From Clostridium sp. chh4-2 (GTDB taxonomy: Bacteria; Bacillota; Clostridia; Lachnospirales; Lachnospiraceae): 64,000 bases of DNA. The stretch spans positions 87,159 to 151,158 of the forward strand of contig NZ_PKUU01000016.1 of assembly GCF_002899675.1 (NCBI RefSeq). Direction: 5' to 3'. Below, in pieces: positions 15,921-25,309 of this stretch. The translations under genes and the position numbers were made by a program. Within the stretch, counting starts at the first letter, position 1. Each line of letters opens with the position of its first letter. The notes below the pieces were generated by a model. The model had not been told where the DNA came from. It saw only the letters and a list, made by a program, of their open reading frames with translations, and did no database searches.

Positions 15921-17474
15921 ATGCAAAAACCAAATATTGTATTGATTCTGACCGATGACCAGGGCTATTGGAGCCTGGGATCTTATGGGAACAAGGAAGT
16001 GATCTCGCCGAATTTAGACCGGCTGGCTGCCGAGGGGATCAAATTTGACAACTGCTATTGCACCAGCCCGGTTTGCTCCCCGGCGAGGGCGTCTATTATG
16101 ACGGGAAAGATGCCTTCCCAGCACGGAGTCCTGGATTGGCTGGGCGGCGGAGCCATCGATAAAAAGGAATGCCGGGACTTAAAGATAAATCATAAAAAAT
16201 CGTGGATTTATCTGGCAGATCAGAGCCAAAACAGGGAGGAGATTCCCGAGGACGAGGAAATCACCTTTGAAAAGACAGCCACCTATCAGAGGTATATGAA
16301 TTTTGAACGCGGAGATATTGATTTCCTGGAAGGACAGAAGACCTTTGCGGAGATTTTAAAGGATAATGGATACAGCTGCGGCCTTTCAGGCAAATGGCAT
16401 CTGGGTTCCGCCAGATATCCCCATAAAGGCTTTGATTTCTGGGAGCCGATTATCAAAGGAGGCACCAATTACCGGTTGGGAACGTTCTTTAAGGATGGAA
16501 AACCGGTGATCAAGGAGGGGTATGTGACGGATCTGATCACAGACGAGGCCCTGCGCTTTATCTCTGAGACGGACAGTGAACAGCCGTTTTTCCTGAGTGT
16601 CAATTACAACGCGCCTCACGATCCATGGATGCGGGAGGATCAGCCGGAAGAACTTTTAAAGCTTTATGAAGAATGTGAGTTTTCCTCTTATCCCGATGAA
16701 CCGGACAATCCCACTCAGGTGGCAAAGCGCACCAGACCGAAAAGTCCGGAGCAGTTAAGAGAGTTCCGCCAGGTATATTATGCATGTATTACCGGCATGG
16801 ACCGGGGCGTCGGACGGATTGTAGAGCGGCTTGAACAGGATGGGAAGCTTGATAATACCATCATCATCTTCACCGCTGACAACGGCATGAACATGGGACA
16901 TCACGGCATCTGGGGCAAAGGCAACGGTACCTTCCCGATCAATATGTATGAGACTTCCGTGAAAGTACCCTGCATCGTTTATGGAAAACGCTTTACCGGC
17001 AGGACGGGAGACTGCAGGACGTTAATCAGCCATTACGATCTGTTCCCAACGATTCTGGAACTGGCGGGGATTTCCGAAGAAGAAATCAGTGAATACATGA
17101 AGGAACTCCCGGGAACCAGCATCCTTCCGGTCATCGACGGAAGCAAGGAGGAGATCCGTGAGGATGTGGTGGTTTACGACGAATATGGTCCCACCCGCAT
17201 GGTGAGAACAAAGGAGTACAAGCTGATCTACCGGACTCCATTTGGGCCTCATGAACTCTATGATCTTAAAAAGGACCCGGATGAGAGGGTCAATGAGATT
17301 AAAAATCCGGAGTACCAAAAAGTAAAAGAGATGCTGTATCAGAAGCTGACAGGCTGGTTTGAACGCTATACGGTGGAGAAATACGACGGAAGAAAATATC
17401 CGGTGGACGGGGACGGTCAGATGGAACGGCTGGAAAACTATGGAACAGATAAGACGGTATTTAAGTCTTTTTAA
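15921..17474 (+). CDS. Type I sulfatase (CSPAR signature)
   Basis: This formylglycine-dependent hydrolase would remove sulfate from a small ester. The core C-S-P-A-R motif starts at Cys52, the residue normally converted to formylglycine, inside VCSPARASIMTGK. N-terminal ILTDDQGYWSLGSYGN and later TADNGMNMGHHGIWGK carry the metal-binding aspartates and histidine. I use ATG 15921 (517 aa), ten bases after AAAGGAG; the upstream GTG 15912 is too close to it. There is no signal peptide, so it should act in the cytoplasm, unlike most host-glycan sulfatases. Phosphoester activity is an alternative for this superfamily. Confidence 0.88.
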   Translation: MQKPNIVLILTDDQGYWSLGSYGNKEVISPNLDRLAAEGIKFDNCYCTSPVCSPARASIMTGKMPSQHGVLDWLGGGAIDKKECRDLKINHKKSWIYLADQSQNREEIPEDEEITFEKTATYQRYMNFERGDIDFLEGQKTFAEILKDNGYSCGLSGKWHLGSARYPHKGFDFWEPIIKGGTNYRLGTFFKDGKPVIKEGYVTDLITDEALRFISETDSEQPFFLSVNYNAPHDPWMREDQPEELLKLYEECEFSSYPDEPDNPTQVAKRTRPKSPEQLREFRQVYYACITGMDRGVGRIVERLEQDGKLDNTIIIFTADNGMNMGHHGIWGKGNGTFPINMYETSVKVPCIVYGKRFTGRTGDCRTLISHYDLFPTILELAGISEEEISEYMKELPGTSILPVIDGSKEEIREDVVVYDEYGPTRMVRTKEYKLIYRTPFGPHELYDLKKDPDERVNEIKNPEYQKVKEMLYQKLTGWFERYTVEKYDGRKYPVDGDGQMERLENYGTDKTVFKSF

Positions 17475-17486
17475 AGGAGGAGAATT

Positions 17487-18863
17487 GTGAAAACCAATTT
17501 TTTACTGCTGACATTAGATGATATGAATTACGATTCAGTGGATTTTGTGGGGACAGAGGAAAAGAAACGGCAGCTGATGCCTAACTTAGACCGTCTGAAA
17601 GCAGAAGGTATGACATTTAGGGAGAGCCATGTGTCCATCGGACTTTGCCAGCCGTCGCGTTCGGTTTTAATGTCCGGCAAGTATCCTCACTGCAACGGGG
17701 CCAGGGGATTTGAAAACATCAGCCCGGACGTGAGGACGTTAACCCAGATATTGAAGGAAGACGGATATTTTAACGGCATCATCGGAAAGGAAAACCATAT
17801 CTCACCCCGGGAACAGTTCTGCTGGGATGTGTATGAGCACACCTATGACGATGCTGGAGATTTTGGCAGGAGTCCTGAGTGCTACTACCAAAAAGTGCGC
17901 GAATTCCTTTCCCGGTCAAAAGAGCAGGATGCGCCTTTCTTCCTCATGGTGAATTCCCACGATCCCCACAGACCCTTTGCAGGCAGCGAGGATGAGATAG
18001 AGATGTTTGGCCGCCATATTGCCTATGAGGAAATGTTTTGTGAGGCGGATGTAAAAGTGCCGGAATTTGTGCCCGATCTGCCGGACATCCGCAAGGAGTT
18101 CGCCCAGTACTTAAATTCGGTTTACCGGGCGGATCAGACTGTCGGCCAGGTGATGAGGGCGTTAAAGGAAGCAGGAGTGGAAGAAGACACTATGGTCTGG
18201 TTTTTAAGCGATAACGGGATGTCGATGCCGTTTGCAAAGGCAAATTGTTATTTAAACAGCACCAAAAGCCCTTATACCGTAAAATGGAGCGGCCATATCG
18301 CTCCCGGCTCGGTCTCAGATGCGCTGGCAGCGAGCATCGACTATATGCCGACGATTCTTGAGGTGGCCGGACTTGCCTGCCCGGAAGACGTGGACGGCAA
18401 AAGTCTTCTGCCGGTGCTGACGGAAGGTTTAAAAGAACAGTATGATGACATTTATACCTCTTTTTATAAGACCGCTAAAAATAATGTGACGAAGAGAGAA
18501 CGCTATTTCCCAATGAGATGCGTGCAGAATAAACAATACGCCTATATCTACAATGGCTGGTACGGCCAGGAGGATAAATACCGGACGGAGACCATGGCAG
18601 GCCTGAGCTTTAAAGCCATGGAGGAAGCCGCAAAGACAGATGAGGCGATTGCCAGGCGGGTCGAGTTTTATCTGAACAGGGTAAAGGAAGAACTGTACGA
18701 TTATCAGAAAGATCCCCAAGCCCTTAATAATCTGGCAGGAGAGCCGGAATACCGTTCGCTGTTAAAAGAGATGCGTGTACGGATGCAGGAATATATGAAA
18801 CAGAGCCGCGATGAGCTGCTGGATAAATTTGAAAATGATGTGATGACGGAGGAGAGATCATGA
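17487..18863 (+). CDS. Type I sulfatase (CQPSR signature)
   Basis: This second, diverged sulfatase has the C-Q-P-S-R motif from Cys54 in GLCQPSRSVLMSGK, plus TLDDMNYDS near the N-terminus and a metal-site WFLSDNGMSMPF segment. It is 458 aa, also without a signal peptide. The GTG at 17487 follows AAAGGAGG at good spacing. It is 12 bases after the first sulfatase and overlaps the start of the BMP lipoprotein gene by 4 bases, so transport and desulfation are translationally coupled. The two enzymes probably act on different positions or successive intermediates; this is inference. No sulfatase-maturating enzyme is encoded in the window. Confidence 0.87.
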   Translation: MKTNFLLLTLDDMNYDSVDFVGTEEKKRQLMPNLDRLKAEGMTFRESHVSIGLCQPSRSVLMSGKYPHCNGARGFENISPDVRTLTQILKEDGYFNGIIGKENHISPREQFCWDVYEHTYDDAGDFGRSPECYYQKVREFLSRSKEQDAPFFLMVNSHDPHRPFAGSEDEIEMFGRHIAYEEMFCEADVKVPEFVPDLPDIRKEFAQYLNSVYRADQTVGQVMRALKEAGVEEDTMVWFLSDNGMSMPFAKANCYLNSTKSPYTVKWSGHIAPGSVSDALAASIDYMPTILEVAGLACPEDVDGKSLLPVLTEGLKEQYDDIYTSFYKTAKNNVTKRERYFPMRCVQNKQYAYIYNGWYGQEDKYRTETMAGLSFKAMEEAAKTDEAIARRVEFYLNRVKEELYDYQKDPQALNNLAGEPEYRSLLKEMRVRMQEYMKQSRDELLDKFENDVMTEERS

Positions 18864-19903
18864 AAAAATTAATTGCAATCGTTACAATGGTGAGTATGCT
18901 GGCTCTCGCTGCCTGCGGCGGCGGGGAAAAAGCTCCGGCGGTATCGGATGGCGGCGGAGATAAGATCCTCTTCGTTATTGCAGGGGGGAAATTAGGTGAC
19001 CAGGCGGCCAATGATGCTTCCTGGAGCGGAGTCCAGAAGTACTGTGAGGAGACAGGCGCGGAGTGCTCGGCATTTGAAATGGCGGAGCTTCAGGACTTTG
19101 ATTCCACAGTGCGCGCCTACTGCGATAAAGGCTTTAACCTGGTAATCTGCAACTCTTCCCAGGTTTCAGAATTTGTCCCGCAGGTGGCGGAATCCTATCC
19201 GGATGTGAAATTTGTGATTTCTGAAGGTACAAGCGGGGAGGGGTTAGACAATCTCTTAAACATCCGTTTCCGTATCGCCGAGGCTGGTTTTGTCAGCGGA
19301 GCCTTTGCCGCGCTGATGAATCAGGAGATAAATGGAAAGATGGAAACAGCCTTTATCGGAGGCGTTCGTAACCCGGATTTAGACCGTGCCCAGTATGGCT
19401 TCGCTGCCGGCGCCAAATATGTTGGCGGAAATTCAACACCAGTCTTTGTAGGAAACTTCACCGATGCTGCGAAGGCGAAGGAACTGTCTACACAGCTTTT
19501 CTCCGGAGACGTGCGGATCATGCAGGCATGGGCGGGCGGCGCCAATACCGGTATCTTTGAGGCGGCTAAGAGCATGGGAGAAGGTTACTATACCATGGGC
19601 GGAGCCACCGGCCAGTTCCATATGTCGGATTCCATCATCGCTTCTCTGGTGAAAAATACCGATATCGCCATGTATGACGCCTGCAAGATGGCGTTGGGCG
19701 GAGAATGGAAGTCGGGTACGATCGGGTTGGGATTGGCAGAAGACTCCGTAGGCATCAAATACGCTCCTGACGGAAGAGACGAACCGATTCCCCAGGAGAT
19801 CAAGGATAAGGTGGAAGAGATTAGGAAGAAGATAATTGCTGGAGAGATCAAGGTTCCGTCCACGGAAGAAGAATACGCTGAATTTGAAGCAACTCTCAAA
19901 TAG
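18860..19903 (+). CDS. BMP-family substrate-binding lipoprotein
   Basis: BMP proteins (PnrA/BmpA type) are extracellular lipoproteins that bind nucleosides for ABC import. The 347-aa precursor has a signal peptide ending in the lipobox LAAC with Cys at about residue 19, then a glycine-rich linker and the two-lobed binding domain (ILFVIAGGKLGDQAAND, VKFVISEGT, MQAWAGGANTG). The start overlaps the sulfatase stop codon (ATGA). It is followed by the matching ATPase and two permeases. The natural ligand may be a modified nucleoside, given the neighbours. Confidence 0.92.
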   Translation: MKKLIAIVTMVSMLALAACGGGEKAPAVSDGGGDKILFVIAGGKLGDQAANDASWSGVQKYCEETGAECSAFEMAELQDFDSTVRAYCDKGFNLVICNSSQVSEFVPQVAESYPDVKFVISEGTSGEGLDNLLNIRFRIAEAGFVSGAFAALMNQEINGKMETAFIGGVRNPDLDRAQYGFAAGAKYVGGNSTPVFVGNFTDAAKAKELSTQLFSGDVRIMQAWAGGANTGIFEAAKSMGEGYYTMGGATGQFHMSDSIIASLVKNTDIAMYDACKMALGGEWKSGTIGLGLAEDSVGIKYAPDGRDEPIPQEIKDKVEEIRKKIIAGEIKVPSTEEEYAEFEATLK

Positions 19904-19928
19904 CCGCCGGCTATAGAAAGGGAACGAG

Positions 19929-21443
19929 ATGGAATATGCAGTTGAAATGAAGGGTATCACTATGCAGTTTCCTGCGGTACGCGCTAACGATCATGTGGAT
20001 TTTTCTGTGAAAAAGGGGGAAATTCATGCCCTGGTAGGAGAAAACGGCGCAGGAAAGTCCACGCTGATGAACATCCTATATGGTTTGTACCAGCCTACCA
20101 GCGGTGAAATCTATATCAATGGAATTAAAAAGGAATTCCACTCCGCTCTCGGAGGCATCGAGGCAGGGATTGGAATGGTGCACCAGCACTTTATGCTGAT
20201 CCCCAGAATGACGGTGGCGGAGAATGTGGTGCTGGGCGCGGAGCCGAAGAAAAACCGGCTGTTTGACCGTGCCAGAGCCAATAAAGAGGTAACGGCGCTT
20301 TCCGAACAATACGGCTTCTATCTTCCGGCTGCGGTGCCGGTAAGAGAAGTGTCTTTGGGAATGCAGCAGCGCGTGGAGATTGCCAAGGCGCTCTACCGGA
20401 AAGCGGATATTATTATCCTCGATGAGCCGACGGCGGTGCTCACGCCACAGGAAATCGATGAACTGGGTGAGATGCTGAAACAGCTGAAAAGCCAGGGAAA
20501 GACAATTATCATCATCACTCATAAGATGAAAGAAATTATGGATTTCAGTGACCGTATCACGGTGCTGCGGGCAGGAAAAAAAGTGATAACCGTGAATACC
20601 TCAGAGACCGATGCCGACAAGGTGACGGAATATATGGTAGGACGTGAGGTCCATTTAGGAGAAAACAGGGAAAATCATACGATTGAAGACACTGTGCTGG
20701 AATTTATCGGCGTGTCTTACAAGAATAAAGTAAATAATGTCAGCTTCCGTCTGAAAAAAGGTGAGATTCTGGGGATTGCTGGCATCGATAACAGCGGGCA
20801 GAAAGAGATCACCGAGCTGGCGGCCGGAATCCTGCAGCCGGATGCCGGACAGATCCTGGTAGATGGTCAGGATGTGACCCGGCTGAATGCCAGGCAGATG
20901 AAGGAGCTGGGGGTAGGCTTTATCCCCCAGGACCGTCACCGTCATGGGCTGGTGCTGGATATGGATATCGAGGATAATCTCCTCATGGGCTACCAGCGCA
21001 GGCCGGAATATAAGAAGGGCAGATTTCTGTTTAACCGCAGCATGGCGGAAAAGAACGCAGAAGAGAAGATAAAAGACTATGATATACGCCCGGCGGACAG
21101 AAAGATTCTTACCGGAAAACTCTCCGGAGGCAACCAGCAAAAGGTGGTGGTTGCCAGGGAGAGCAGCCGCGCAACCAGGGTCATCATAGCGGACCAGCCA
21201 TCCCGCGGAGTTGATATCGGAGCCACGGAACTGATCTATGATATCTTTGCACGCGCGTGTAAAAAAGGAGAGGGAGTGATGCTCTCCTCGCTGGAGCTGG
21301 ATGAGCTTTTAGCGGCTACGGACCGGATCATGGTGGTAACCGAGGGACGAGTGGCCGGAATTGTGGAGAGCGCCCATACGTCCAGACGTGAAATTGGAAG
21401 CTTGATGGTAAACTTTAAAGAAAATCAGGAGGTGGAGGCATGA
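19929..21443 (+). CDS. Nucleoside-type ABC transporter, dual ATP-binding protein
   Basis: This 504-aa protein has two ABC domains in one chain, as in the B. subtilis NupO and simple-sugar (CUT2-like) importers. Domain 1 has Walker A GENGAGKST, signature VSLGMQQRVEIAKAL and Walker B IIILDEPTAVLTP. Domain 2 has a degenerate P-loop (GIDNSGQKE) and signature LSGGNQQKVVVARE. The degenerate second P-loop is normal for this family. It powers the BMP-dependent importer together with the two permeases that follow, overlapping the first by 4 bases. Confidence 0.94.
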   Translation: MEYAVEMKGITMQFPAVRANDHVDFSVKKGEIHALVGENGAGKSTLMNILYGLYQPTSGEIYINGIKKEFHSALGGIEAGIGMVHQHFMLIPRMTVAENVVLGAEPKKNRLFDRARANKEVTALSEQYGFYLPAAVPVREVSLGMQQRVEIAKALYRKADIIILDEPTAVLTPQEIDELGEMLKQLKSQGKTIIIITHKMKEIMDFSDRITVLRAGKKVITVNTSETDADKVTEYMVGREVHLGENRENHTIEDTVLEFIGVSYKNKVNNVSFRLKKGEILGIAGIDNSGQKEITELAAGILQPDAGQILVDGQDVTRLNARQMKELGVGFIPQDRHRHGLVLDMDIEDNLLMGYQRRPEYKKGRFLFNRSMAEKNAEEKIKDYDIRPADRKILTGKLSGGNQQKVVVARESSRATRVIIADQPSRGVDIGATELIYDIFARACKKGEGVMLSSLELDELLAATDRIMVVTEGRVAGIVESAHTSRREIGSLMVNFKENQEVEA

Positions 21444-22507
21444 ATAAAAAAATATCCGTAAACGGAGAACGTTTGAAATCGCTTCTGTCCCCGTGCCTGA
21501 TTATTCTCTTTGCCATGGCATTTGTATCAATTCTTTTAGTTGCAATCGGCGCCAATCCTTTTGCAGTGTTCAAAAGCCTGATCCAAGGGGCTTTCGGGAC
21601 GCCGCGGGGGTTAATCAGCACCATCAGCAAATCAGTGCCCATCTGCCTTTCCGCCTTTGCGGTGGCGATGGCGAAAAAAGTGGGTATCTTTAATATCGGC
21701 GTGGAAGGACAGTTGGTTGTGGGAGCGCTGGGCAGCGCGATCGTGGGCATCTATGTAAAAGGTCTGCCGATGATCATTCACCTGCCGCTGGCACTTTTGG
21801 GAGGTATCCTGTTTGGAATGCTGTATTCACTGATTCCGACCTGGATGTTTATCAAACGGGGAGTAAACCTGCTGGTGGTATTCATCATGATGAATAATCT
21901 GGCGAAGCTGTTCTCGACCTTTGTAATCATATCACTGATCAATGATCCGAGCAGCATGACGACGGCGTCCCTGCCAATCCAGGAATCCGCCCATCTGCCG
22001 AACTTGATAACCAGCCCCGGGAAGTTAAATATCAGCATCTTCATCCTTCTGGCTGTGGTGCTCATTATCTATATTGTATTTTATAAGACCGTGTGCGGTT
22101 ATGAGATGAGCGTATGCGGGCTGAACCGGGAGGCGGCGAACTACAGCGGCATCAATACCGGGAAATACCTGACCTGGGCGCTTTTAATCGGAGGCGCATT
22201 AGCAGGACTGGCGGGGGCCATCGAGGTACAGGGAACCTATTACCGCCTTTATGACGGATTCTCCCCGGGCTATGGATTTGACGGCATTCCAATTGCTCTT
22301 TTATCCAACGGCAATCCTCTGTTCATGTTTGTGGGAAGCATTCTTTTCGCGGCGCTGCGCGTGGGTTCCAATACCATGCAGATCGACCAGGGCGTGCCGA
22401 GTGAGATTGTATCGGTAATTCAGGGAACTCTGGTTACACTGATTGCCTGTGAATATTTTATCAAGTACTTATCCGGAAAAATGATTATGAAGAAGAAGGA
22501 GGCATGA
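21440..22507 (+). CDS. Nucleoside-type ABC transporter permease (NupP-like)
   Basis: This 355-aa membrane protein belongs to the branched-chain/BMP transporter permease family (BPD_transp_2). About ten hydrophobic helices are visible, with the family segments KVGIFNIGVEGQL near residue 70 and GGALAGLAGAIEVQG in the C-terminal half. The start overlaps the ATPase stop codon by 4 bases (ATGA). It should form a heterodimer with the permease encoded immediately downstream to carry the nucleoside-like substrate across the membrane. Confidence 0.93.
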   Translation: MNKKISVNGERLKSLLSPCLIILFAMAFVSILLVAIGANPFAVFKSLIQGAFGTPRGLISTISKSVPICLSAFAVAMAKKVGIFNIGVEGQLVVGALGSAIVGIYVKGLPMIIHLPLALLGGILFGMLYSLIPTWMFIKRGVNLLVVFIMMNNLAKLFSTFVIISLINDPSSMTTASLPIQESAHLPNLITSPGKLNISIFILLAVVLIIYIVFYKTVCGYEMSVCGLNREAANYSGINTGKYLTWALLIGGALAGLAGAIEVQGTYYRLYDGFSPGYGFDGIPIALLSNGNPLFMFVGSILFAALRVGSNTMQIDQGVPSEIVSVIQGTLVTLIACEYFIKYLSGKMIMKKKEA

Positions 22508-22511
22508 GGCT

Positions 22512-23444
22512 ATGAGTATGGTTTTGATTACAACAATGGTAATTTCGGTACTCCGGCTCACCGTACCGATTGTGCTGATGGCGCTGGGCAACATGTTCTC
22601 CGAGCGCGCGGGCATCATGAACCTGGGTGCGGAAGGTATGATGATTTCCAGCGCTTTTGGTGCGGTGGCAGGCGCCTACTTTTTTGGGAATCCTTGGCTG
22701 GGAGTGCTGACGGCAATTCTCTGCAGCATGCTGGTAGCCGGGATCCATTCATTAATCAGCGTGGAATTTGGCGGAATCCAGAACATCAGCGGTCTGGGAC
22801 TCAATATGCTGGCCGTAGGCATGACTTCATTTTTTTGCCGGGCAATATTTAATACCGGCATCAGCCCGACGGTACCCAGCCTTCAGACCAGTGAATTTTT
22901 GAAAAATGTTCCGCTGATCGGCAAGGTGCTGGTCCAGTTTTCTCCGTTAGCTTATCTTACGCTGGTGATTATCGCAGTCTGCTGGTTTGTTATGTCGAAG
23001 ACCGTGTTCGGCGCTCATATCGTGGCCGTGGGAGATGATCCGAGAACCGCAGAGACGGCGGGCATCAACGTCTGGAGACTGCGCCATTTCTGCGTGACTG
23101 TATTATGCGGTGCGCTGGCAGGCCTGGCAGGAGCTTATCTCTCCATCGGCCAGCTCAGCTTTTTCATGGAGGATATGACCAACGGCAAAGGTATGCTGGC
23201 GGTTATCGCGGTTAAGATGGGGCGCTGGAGCCCGAAATACATCGTGGCAGTAGCGCTGCTGTTTGGATTTTTCGACGCTCTGCAGGCGCAGCTTCAGATT
23301 AATAATGTTTTAAACATCGCTCCGGAACTGATCCAGACACTGCCGTACGTGGCGGGTATCGTAACCATGTTCTTCAGCAGCAGCTCCAAGGAAACTCCAA
23401 AGGCATTGAGACAGCCTTATGTGAAGAATAAATATAAGATTTAG
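22512..23444 (+). CDS. Nucleoside-type ABC transporter permease (NupQ-like)
   Basis: This is the second permease of the BMP-dependent importer. The 310-aa protein has about nine hydrophobic helices and the family segment RAGIMNLGAEGMMI near the N-terminus, with CGALAGLAGAYLSIGQ later. The two permeases share this NLG/NIG-EG motif, showing a common origin. It begins 4 bases after the first permease ends. The transketolase subunit genes follow by 23 bases, linking transport to pentose phosphate metabolism. Confidence 0.93.
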   Translation: MSMVLITTMVISVLRLTVPIVLMALGNMFSERAGIMNLGAEGMMISSAFGAVAGAYFFGNPWLGVLTAILCSMLVAGIHSLISVEFGGIQNISGLGLNMLAVGMTSFFCRAIFNTGISPTVPSLQTSEFLKNVPLIGKVLVQFSPLAYLTLVIIAVCWFVMSKTVFGAHIVAVGDDPRTAETAGINVWRLRHFCVTVLCGALAGLAGAYLSIGQLSFFMEDMTNGKGMLAVIAVKMGRWSPKYIVAVALLFGFFDALQAQLQINNVLNIAPELIQTLPYVAGIVTMFFSSSSKETPKALRQPYVKNKYKI

Positions 23445-23467
23445 TCTGAAAGGACGGAAGGACAGCT

Positions 23468-24286
23468 ATGAATGAGGAGAAAGAATTAAAGAAAAAAGCG
23501 GCGGCCATCCGTCTGCTGGCGCTAAAAGGGATTCATGCGGCAGGCAGCGGGCACACAGGAGGTTCGTTATCTATCGCGGAGATACTCTCGGTATTGTATT
23601 TCGACCAGATGAATATAGACCCGGAACATCCGGATGATCCGGACCGGGACCGCCTTGTTTTATCAAAAGGGCATGCGGCTCCGGCCGCCTATGCGGCACT
23701 GGCGCTTCGGGGCTATTTCCCAAAGGAGGATATGATGACGTTAAGGCAGGTGGGAAGCCATCTGCAGGGGCATCCTTCTATCCGAAAAACGAAGGGCGTG
23801 GATATGTCATCCGGCTCGTTAGGACAGGGACTGTCCGCAGCCAATGGTATGGCCTTGGCAGGACAGTATCATGGAAAAGATTACACGGTATACTGCATCT
23901 GTGGGGACGGGGAACTGCAGGAAGGCCAGATATGGGAAGCGGCGATGACGTCGGCTCATTATAAACTGGACAACCTGATTCTGTTTGTGGATCATAACCG
24001 CCTTCAGATAGACGGTGAGGTATCGTCCGTTATGAATGTGGAACCGCTGGATGAAAAGTTCCGTTCCTTCGGCTGGGAGGTTCTGGACGTGGATGGACAC
24101 GATGTGCAGGCGCTTCGTGCATCCATTTTGCAGGCAAAAACGGTAAAAGGGCGGCCAACGGTGATTATCTGCAATACGGTCAAGGGCAAAGGCGTTTCCT
24201 TCATGGAAAATCAGGCCGGCTGGCATGGAGCGGCACCCAATGACGCACAGTATGAACAGGCGGTTCAGGAATTGACGGAGGTTTGA
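23468..24286 (+). CDS. Transketolase, N-terminal (TPP-binding) subunit
   Basis: Split transketolases consist of two polypeptides that together transfer two-carbon units between sugar phosphates. This 272-aa subunit carries the thiamine diphosphate-binding GDGELQEGQ motif with downstream LDNLILFVDHN, and the N-terminal GHTGGSLSIAEIL substrate/cofactor region. It ends 3 bases before its partner gene. In this operon it would take the ribose and xylulose 5-phosphates made by RpiB and the epimerase into glycolysis. Related split enzymes can act on other ketose substrates. Confidence 0.92.
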   Translation: MNEEKELKKKAAAIRLLALKGIHAAGSGHTGGSLSIAEILSVLYFDQMNIDPEHPDDPDRDRLVLSKGHAAPAAYAALALRGYFPKEDMMTLRQVGSHLQGHPSIRKTKGVDMSSGSLGQGLSAANGMALAGQYHGKDYTVYCICGDGELQEGQIWEAAMTSAHYKLDNLILFVDHNRLQIDGEVSSVMNVEPLDEKFRSFGWEVLDVDGHDVQALRASILQAKTVKGRPTVIICNTVKGKGVSFMENQAGWHGAAPNDAQYEQAVQELTEV

Positions 24287-24289
24287 CAG

Positions 24290-25219
24290 ATGGAATATTT
24301 ATCGACAAGAGAAGCTTATGGGGAAGCGCTTGCTCTGCTGGGTGAGGAACGGGAATTCGTGGTATTGGATGCGGACCTTTCCAAGGCCACCCAAACCGCG
24401 CGTTTTGCCAAAAAGTATCCGGAGCGGTTCTTCAATATGGGGATCAGCGAAGGAGATATGATGACCACGGCAGCGGGATTTGCTGCCACAGGGGAGTGCG
24501 TGTTTGCAAGCACATTTGCCATGTTTGCTGCGGGAAGATCCTATGAGCAGATCCGCAATTCCATCGCCTATCCGAGGCTGAATGTGAAGATCGGAGCCAC
24601 CCATGGAGGCGTGCTGATCGGAGAGGATGGCGCTTCCCATCAGTGCATTGAGGATATCTCCCTGATGCGCACGATTCCGGGGATGACCGTGCTGGTGCCT
24701 TGTGACCAGTACACCGTGTTCCGGGCTGTAAAGGCGGCTATGGAGATGGACGGACCGGTGTATCTGCGGTTTGGCCGGGCATCGTCACCAAACGTTTATA
24801 CACAGGAGAATGCCAAACTGGAGATTGGGCGCGGCAATGTGATTAAGGACGGCAAAGATGTAACAATTATCGCGATCGGCGATCTGGTTTATGAAGCGGT
24901 GGAGGCGGCAAAAGAGTTAGAAAGCAGAGGGATATCGGCTGCGGTCATCGACATGGCAAGCGTGAAGCCCATTGACAGGGAATTAGTTTGTACTTATGCT
25001 GAAAAGACCGGCAGAATCATAACGGCCGAGGACCACAATATCATCGGCGGCTTAGGAAGTGCAGTGGCAGAAATTTTGGCGGAAACAAACCTGGCGAAGC
25101 TTTTTAGAGTTGGAGTAAAGGATACTTTTGGATGCTCAGGAAAACGTGTTGATTTGCAGAAGCAATTTGGGCTGAATGCAGCTGGAATATTAGAGGCTGC
25201 AGACAGAATTTTGGAATAA
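24290..25219 (+). CDS. Transketolase, C-terminal (pyrimidine-binding) subunit
   Basis: This 309-aa partner of the preceding subunit contains the transketolase pyrimidine-binding domain (FFNMGISEGDMMTTAAGFAA, with the catalytic glutamate) and a C-terminal transketolase domain (TAEDHNIIGGLGSAVAE). It starts 3 bases after the N-terminal subunit, and the two are certainly co-expressed. It is the last gene of the operon and is followed by a strong hairpin. DXP synthase is a distant relative, but the split layout and size argue for transketolase. Confidence 0.92.
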   Translation: MEYLSTREAYGEALALLGEEREFVVLDADLSKATQTARFAKKYPERFFNMGISEGDMMTTAAGFAATGECVFASTFAMFAAGRSYEQIRNSIAYPRLNVKIGATHGGVLIGEDGASHQCIEDISLMRTIPGMTVLVPCDQYTVFRAVKAAMEMDGPVYLRFGRASSPNVYTQENAKLEIGRGNVIKDGKDVTIIAIGDLVYEAVEAAKELESRGISAAVIDMASVKPIDRELVCTYAEKTGRIITAEDHNIIGGLGSAVAEILAETNLAKLFRVGVKDTFGCSGKRVDLQKQFGLNAAGILEAADRILE

Positions 25220-25222
25220 AGA

Positions 25223-25269
25223 ATACAAAGAAGCTGCGGTATAATCTATACCACGGCTTCTTTGTATTT
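25223..25269. terminator. Bidirectional terminator between transketolase and permease genes
   Basis: AATACAAAGAAGC (from 25223) pairs with its complement ending at 25269, and an inner GGTATA/TATACC stem extends the hairpin. Flanking A- and T-rich ends on both strands allow termination of the convergent transcripts. Confidence 0.75.
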
Positions 25270-25309
25270 ATAGAGGATAATAGTTCTAATATTAATTTTG
25301 ATCTCTGCT

